This document shows, one piece after another, positions 61,206 to 64,000 of a stretch of DNA of 64,000 nt. Position 1 is the stretch's first letter. Every line of letters begins with the position of its first letter. The notes under the pieces were generated by a model. It made no database searches, was not told where the DNA came from, and saw nothing but the letters and a program-made list of their open reading frames with translations. Both the position numbers and the translations under genes were made by a program. The stretch is from Artocarpus heterophyllus (lineage: Eukaryota; Streptophyta; Magnoliopsida; Rosales; Moraceae): contig CM046342.1 in assembly GCA_025403435.1 (NCBI GenBank), positions 15,564,519 through 15,628,518 of the forward strand. Reading direction: 5' to 3'.

Positions 61206-61735
61206 GTATTCAAAATTTCAGGATTGCTGAGAGAGTCTCTTACCTCAAAAGAATATTCTTCAATTCTTCCTTGAATTTCTCCCAACGAAAATTCAATATT
61301 TCTTTAAGTATTTGCAAGAAAATAGAGGAGAGAAGATGAAGAAGAAAGCGTGGAGAAAGAAAGTGAAAGAGAGAGTAATAGTAGTAAGAGGTGGTTTACA
61401 TGAAAATGAGATAACGTGAAAGAGGAACCCATTTTCTCTACAATTATAAAAATTTATAGACTAAAAAATTTGGGAGAGATTCACGTAGAGATTGGAGGAG
61501 AAAATAGGAAAGTCAAATTGATTTACTAATCTTACCATATTTTACATTTCAAAGGAGGAAACTTCATCAATTAATTCCAATCAATCAAAAGTCAAAGGTT
61601 TCTTTACCAAAATTAGAGCAATCAATCCAAAAATAAACCAATCAATCACAAATCATCATCCAATCATAACCAATCATCGTAATTATCTCAATCAAAATTT
61701 TGGAGAGATCGCTGTTGATTGCTCGTCAGCCATCT

Positions 61736-61861
61736 TCGGCCTGCCGACTGCACAGTTCGGCCTGCCGAAGGCATGGAGTCTGGCCTGCCGATGAAATTGC
61801 ATCGGCCTGCCGTTCCATGAGGACAATTCGGCCTACCGAACTTGAAGGTTCGGCTTGCCGA
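61736..61861. repeat. Quasi-palindrome array, solo LTR 5' side
   Basis: Six units start at 61,736, 61,757, 61,780, 61,802, 61,828 and 61,850 (spacing 21, 23, 22, 26, 22). In LTR orientation they lie about 290 bp upstream of the TATA-like box. Confidence 0.92.
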
Positions 61862-64000
61862 ACTTCCATATTTAAAACATTAAATAAATTGTTAAACATA
61901 CTACATAAATGACATGAACACCTTAAACACATCAATTTCACGTGGCCGTCACCTGTCATAATTCTTAACATAAAATAGTTAGTAATATCATAACACATAT
62001 TAATATAGAAATTATTTAACGTCAATATTCATTTAACCTAATCCGTTACATAGAAATTGGCGGTTGTTAAACTTATCACCTTTCACAATGAGTGCTATAC
62101 TTGGTGAACAATCTTTCATCCAAAATTTGTCTAAGACTTTATTGATATAGGTTTCTTACGATAGTCCCAAAATGCATCAAGATCTATCCCTATGAATCTT
62201 AATGCCAATGACATAAGATGCCTTACCCATATCCTTCATATCGAAATTCTTAGAAAGGAATTCTTTCACCTCATATAGAAACCATTTATCATTGGTAGCA
62301 AGAAGGATATCATCCACATACAAAACAAGGAAACAAATCTTGCTCCCACTGACCTTCTGGTATACATTGATCCATGATGTTCTCTTCAAAATCAAATAAA
62401 GTGATGACATCGTGGAATTTCAAGTACCATTGACGGGAGGCTTGTTTCAAACCATATATGGATTTCTTAAGTTTGCACACCATTTGCTCATTATCACTAG
62501 AGGAGAATCCTTTAGGTTGTTTCATGTAAACCTCTTCCTCTATATCACCATTGAGGAATGTCGTTTTCACATCCATATGATGTAACTCAAAATCAAAATG
62601 AGCTACTAATGCCATAATCACATGAAGGGAGTCCTTTTTAGATACAGGAGAAAAAGTCTTAGTGTAATCCATGCCCTCCCTTTGAGTGAATCCTTTAGCA
62701 ATGAGTCTTGCCTTATATCTTTCAATATTGCCTAATGAGTCTTTCTTTTATCTTGAAGACCCATTTGCATCCAATGGTTTTTACACCATCAGGCAACTTG
62801 ACAAGATCCCAAACTCCATTGGATGACATAGAGTTTATCTCATCTTTCATGGCATCATACCATAAGTTAGATTCCTTACAACTCATGGCTTGTGAAAATG
62901 TTTTTGGATCATTTTCGGCTCCTATGTTGTAGTCAGACTCCTGTAGATACACAATATAGTCACTAGGAATGGTTGATCACCTTACTCTAGTAGATCTCCT
63001 TAATGCTAGTTCAACATTCTCTTGAGGAGCATGTTGATCAACTGGCTGTTCAACGAGTTCTTGAATCTGTTGTTCAGCTGGATCTACTGCTTCTTGATCA
63101 GCAGTTTGTGGAACTTGAATGACTGGTTATTGTTCAACATGTGTTTGAACTATAGGCGTGTTGCGTATGACAATCACTCTATCACATGAAGTGGAAGGCT
63201 AAGCATCTATATGATCTTTATCTAGAACGGTGTTCCAGGTTCGATCACTCCCACTGATCAAGTCATTCTCAAGAAATACCGCATTCCTTGATTCCACAAA
63301 CCTAGTGGTATGTGATGGACAATAAAATTTGTATACTTTAGACCGTTCAACATAACCAACGAAATACCCATTATGGTCCTTGGGTCTAGCTTATTTTCTT
63401 GTAGATTATAAACTCTTGCTTCAGACGGGCATCCCCAAATGTGTATATGTCGCAAACTTGATTTCCAACCTTTCCATAGCTCGAACGGTGTCCTTGAGAC
63501 AGCCTTGGTTGGAACTCGATTTAATACATACATAGCCGTCTTGAGAGCTTTAGTCCATAAAGACTTAGAGAGCTTGGAGCTTCTAAGCATACTCCGCACC
63601 ATATCCAACAATGTTTGGTTTCTTCTTTCTGCCACACCATTCTGATCTGGAGAACCAGGCATAGTATATTGGGCAACTATCCCATGTTCTTGAAGAAACC
63701 TCGCAAATGGACCAGCGTTTGTCCATCTTCGGTGTATCTACCATAGTATTCACCACCAGTATCAGATCTCACTATCTTTATTTGCTTACAACATTGTTTC
63801 TCTACTTCTGCCTTAAACACTTTAAAGGCATCTATAGCTTCATTCTTATTATGAAGCAAGTAGAAATACATATATCGTGAGTAATCGTCAATAAAAGTAA
63901 TAAAATACTTTTGACCATACACGTTAATGTCTAGACTATAAATATCTATATGTATGATCTCTAATATGTCTGAACTCCTCTTGGCACCTTCTTTGGCATA

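Larger units (their letters stand above)
58670..62071 (-). mobile_element. Solo-LTR-like insertion, 3.4 kb
   Basis: Splits the copia RT at KGDKF|NLNQCP. A 5-bp duplication CTTAT lies at 58,665-58,669 and 62,072-62,076. On the minus strand the insert ends GGGCGTCACA, the usual gypsy LTR terminus, and starts TTTAACAACC, one base from TGTAAC. It encodes no protein, has a TATA-like CTATAAATTT (about 61,463-61,450) and a CT-rich start region, so a solo LTR of a gypsy element fits best. Two quasi-palindrome arrays lie near its ends, and imperfect ~190-bp repeats at about 60,865-61,205 share GAAAATTCATATCTCA.TGTAG. A non-autonomous complete element cannot be excluded. Confidence 0.75.
57933..64000 (-). 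pseudogene. Right-hand copia gag-pol pseudogene, split and running off the window
   Basis: A different copia family from the young element. On the minus strand, from the right edge: integrase ([43 protein letters not shown], 63,922-63,258), RT start (about 62,950-62,722), RT core ([33 protein letters not shown], 62,672-62,177), then after the inserted LTR the RT/RNase H junction ([15 protein letters not shown], about 58,630-58,500) and RNase H (ATSTMEAEFVSCFEATSHG, YYDNSAVVFMAKN, to 57,933). Frameshifts and stops separate the pieces. The 5' part and 5' LTR are beyond position 64,000. Confidence 0.88.

Overview
The window is nuclear DNA from a flowering plant, almost certainly a eudicot. It carries a TIR-NB-ARC-LRR (TNL) resistance gene with plant-type introns, a class absent from grasses, an SBP-box (SPL) pseudogene, and many Ty1/copia and Ty3/gypsy LTR retrotransposons in AT-rich sequence. 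No bacterial, organellar or CRISPR features were seen. The species cannot be fixed from the sequence.

Layout. 1-4.7 kb: AT-rich flank with a copia gag relic and two copies of a sequence cassette that also lies upstream of a second TNL copy near 54-56 kb. 4.7-9.4 kb: a five-exon TNL gene, open throughout, predicted 1177 aa. 9.5-9.85 kb: a MITE-like inverted repeat. 10.6-11.6 kb: a pair of ~215-bp direct repeats around an unexplained ~580-bp segment. 12.0-12.9 kb: a GC-richer block next to a T21/G11 run. 13.8-14.5 kb: an unrecognised reading frame with three ~65-aa repeats. 14.86-15.37 kb: an intronless, broken SBP-box pseudogene. 16.9-31 kb: decayed LTR elements, including an old copia copy (19,851-29,333). 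30.7-52.0 kb: a three-level nest. A young copia (35,007-44,688, TSD GGAAG) sits in a Tekay/Del-like gypsy (32,108-50,488, TSD GGGCT), which sits between the direct repeats of a still older element. 53.7-56.85 kb: a duplicate of the TNL upstream region and a broken TIR exon cut off by LTR sequence. 56.85-64 kb: a degenerate copia running off the right end, split by a 3.4-kb solo-LTR-like insertion (58,670-62,071, TSD CTTAT).

How it fits together. A TNL locus was duplicated in tandem in the same orientation. The left copy stayed open; the right copy lost its start codon, took a 2-bp deletion and was truncated by retrotransposons, which also account for much of the distance between the copies. 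The left TNL has two unusual features at signature positions: the TIR catalytic glutamate position reads Asp (CLEDL, D93), and the MHD motif reads MHE (484-486).

The most unusual signal is an array of a quasi-palindrome, TCGGC-NN-GCCGA, repeated every 21-23 bp. It is found in a copia LTR and its untranslated leader, in a gypsy LTR, and at both ends of the solo LTR, so unrelated element families share the same architecture.
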